Shown in pieces: positions 63,175-64,000 of a stretch of DNA of 64,000 bases. This stretch comes from Rosistilla ulvae (GTDB lineage Bacteria > Planctomycetota > Planctomycetia > Pirellulales > Pirellulaceae), in assembly GCF_007741475.1 (NCBI RefSeq), contig NZ_CP036261.1, positions 1,860,001 through 1,924,000 on the forward strand. Reading direction: 5' to 3'. Every line of letters begins with the position of its first letter. Position 1 is the stretch's first letter. The notes beneath the pieces were generated by a model that was not told the origin of the DNA, did no database searches, and saw only the letters and a program-made list of their open reading frames with translations. Both the position numbers and the translations under genes were made by a program.

Positions 63175-64000
63175 TCAGTTCAGCGTTTCGGGACGCGTTC
63201 CCATCAGGAGCCCCGCGTTTTGAGGAGCGTTGGTTAGCGGTGCGTAGAGGGCGGAGGTGAGGCCTGCGCCGACCATCAACTGGCTCGCTTCGGGAGCGGT
63301 TCGCAAGCGTCCCAGCGGAGTCCGCAAACCGAGTTCCAAGTTCTGCACGGCGGTCGCCAACGATCGCTTTTTGGCATCGATTGGATCGAAGAAATCGATC
63401 ACCGCAACTTCTCCATCGGGCCGCGTGACATCGGCGGCGCGGCCGAGGATCGTGACGGCAAGGGCATCGTCGATCGTTTGCAGCAGTTCGGGGATCACGA
63501 CCAGATCGAATGGTCCCTCGGGCAGTTCGCCGCTGGTCGGATCGCCTTCGATCCCCTTCCAGCGATTCTGCAGATCGATGCTCTCGATCATCGTCTTCGC
63601 TTCGCCCAACGCGTCGGCATGATCGATGGCGACGATCGTGGTGCCGGGATCGCGAAACGCAAGCGTCGACGTCCAGACGCCCGAACCACAACCGATCTCC
63701 AGGATCCGCAGGTCGCGACGTTTCTGGCCGATCTCCAACACCGCGGCGGCTTGCATTGCCAGTGGTGTCCGCGTCCATCCGCGAGCGACTTGGTGACGTC
63801 GATACGCATCGCCGTTTCCGGCGGGAAGATCGCATCGCAGTTGGCCGACCATGCTGTCCAAGTAGTAGTCGCCGAGGTCGGAATCGTATTGGGCCAACAG
63901 TCCCAGAGTTTGCGACGCGGCGTAGTGCTCGGCGTATTGTTCGATCAGACCGCTCGCGACCAAGACGTCCAAGATCCGCGTGGTCAGGTTGGGCTGGATG
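63175..64000 (-). CDS. Class I SAM-dependent methyltransferase, partial (5' end outside window)
   Basis: At least 275 codons remain. The Rossmann SAM-binding motif is LRILEIGCGSGVWTSTLAFRDPG (GxGxG), followed by TIVAIDHAD (acidic motif II) and PFDLVVIPELLQTI, DGEVAVIDFF. A helical N-terminal region (LDVLVASGLIEQYAEHY) resembles the dimerisation domain of O-methyltransferases. Reading back past the in-frame TTG at 63972 to the window edge continues as IQPNLTTRILDVL, so the true start is probably outside. Substrate unknown. Confidence 0.82.
   Translation of the reverse strand, partial: IQPNLTTRILDVLVASGLIEQYAEHYAASQTLGLLAQYDSDLGDYYLDSMVGQLRCDLPAGNGDAYRRHQVARGWTRTPLAMQAAAVLEIGQKRRDLRILEIGCGSGVWTSTLAFRDPGTTIVAIDHADALGEAKTMIESIDLQNRWKGIEGDPTSGELPEGPFDLVVIPELLQTIDDALAVTILGRAADVTRPDGEVAVIDFFDPIDAKKRSLATAVQNLELGLRTPLGRLRTAPEASQLMVGAGLTSALYAPLTNAPQNAGLLMGTRPETLN

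Overview
The window looks like a chromosomal segment of a planctomycete, most likely of the Pirellulaceae (Rhodopirellula/Rosistilla-like). The basis is family content, not a species match: two sulfatases, a DUF1080 protein, a DUF1559 pseudopilin-like protein, a PSCyt1/DUF1549/DUF1553 protein, a PVC-type CxxCH dehydrogenase, a LEPR-xLL protein, a J-like 'DPYHKWLGI' protein, and many secreted proteins in short, loosely organised transcription units. No rRNA, tRNA or CRISPR array was recognised.

Layout. 1-1.3 kb: a decayed ISAs1-family transposase. 1.3-7.2 kb: a surface-glycan locus with a glycosyltransferase, two PglC-type sugar-phosphate transferases, a sulfotransferase and a FemAB-like/DegT aminotransferase fusion; its first 4 kb is visibly more A/T-rich than the rest. 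7.4-10 kb: a DUF1080 protein and the primary sigma factor RpoD. 10.4-18.1 kb: an acidic repeat protein with a LEPR-xLL motif, then a two-gene polyketide synthase (KS-AT, then ACP-aminotransferase-thioesterase). 18.2-29.9 kb: EF-hand protein, esterases, M32 carboxypeptidase, sulfatase, LRR protein, SGNH hydrolase and a HEAT-repeat-like protein. 29.9-31.5 kb: an intact IS4-family element with 19-bp ends and an 11-bp target duplication, inserted in one arm of a palindrome. 31.6-41.5 kb: carbohydrate-related secreted proteins (sialidase-like, pectate lyase, sulfatase) and a large cytochrome-type dehydrogenase. 41.5-43.6 kb: two tandem arrays of paired REP-like hairpins flanking a REP-associated tyrosine transposase. 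43.6-52.6 kb: oxidoreductase, hydrolase, Rdx protein, DUF1549/DUF1553 protein, lipoproteins and DUF1559 protein. 53-58.9 kb: minus-strand housekeeping cluster hpf, ptsN-like, ptsH, ptsI, a DUF2344/TIGR03936 protein and RNase E/G. 59-64 kb: PQQ-type beta-propeller, histidine phosphatase, DUF6807 protein and a methyltransferase cut by the window edge.

How the genes work together. The 1.3-7.2 kb genes would build and decorate a lipid-linked glycan: PglC-type enzymes start chains, the aminotransferase makes an amino sugar, and the glycosyltransferase and sulfotransferase extend and modify it. The two PKS proteins form one malonyl-specific module whose embedded aminotransferase predicts a beta-amino acyl product released by the thioesterase. 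The secreted sulfatases, pectate lyase, esterases and sialidase-like protein fit marine polysaccharide breakdown. The hpf-PTS-RNase cluster has no sugar permease and looks regulatory.

The most unusual structure is the transposase with its REP-pair (REPIN-like) arrays. The hairpin stems show compensatory changes, one unit has lost its interior, and one degraded relative lies about 15 kb away.
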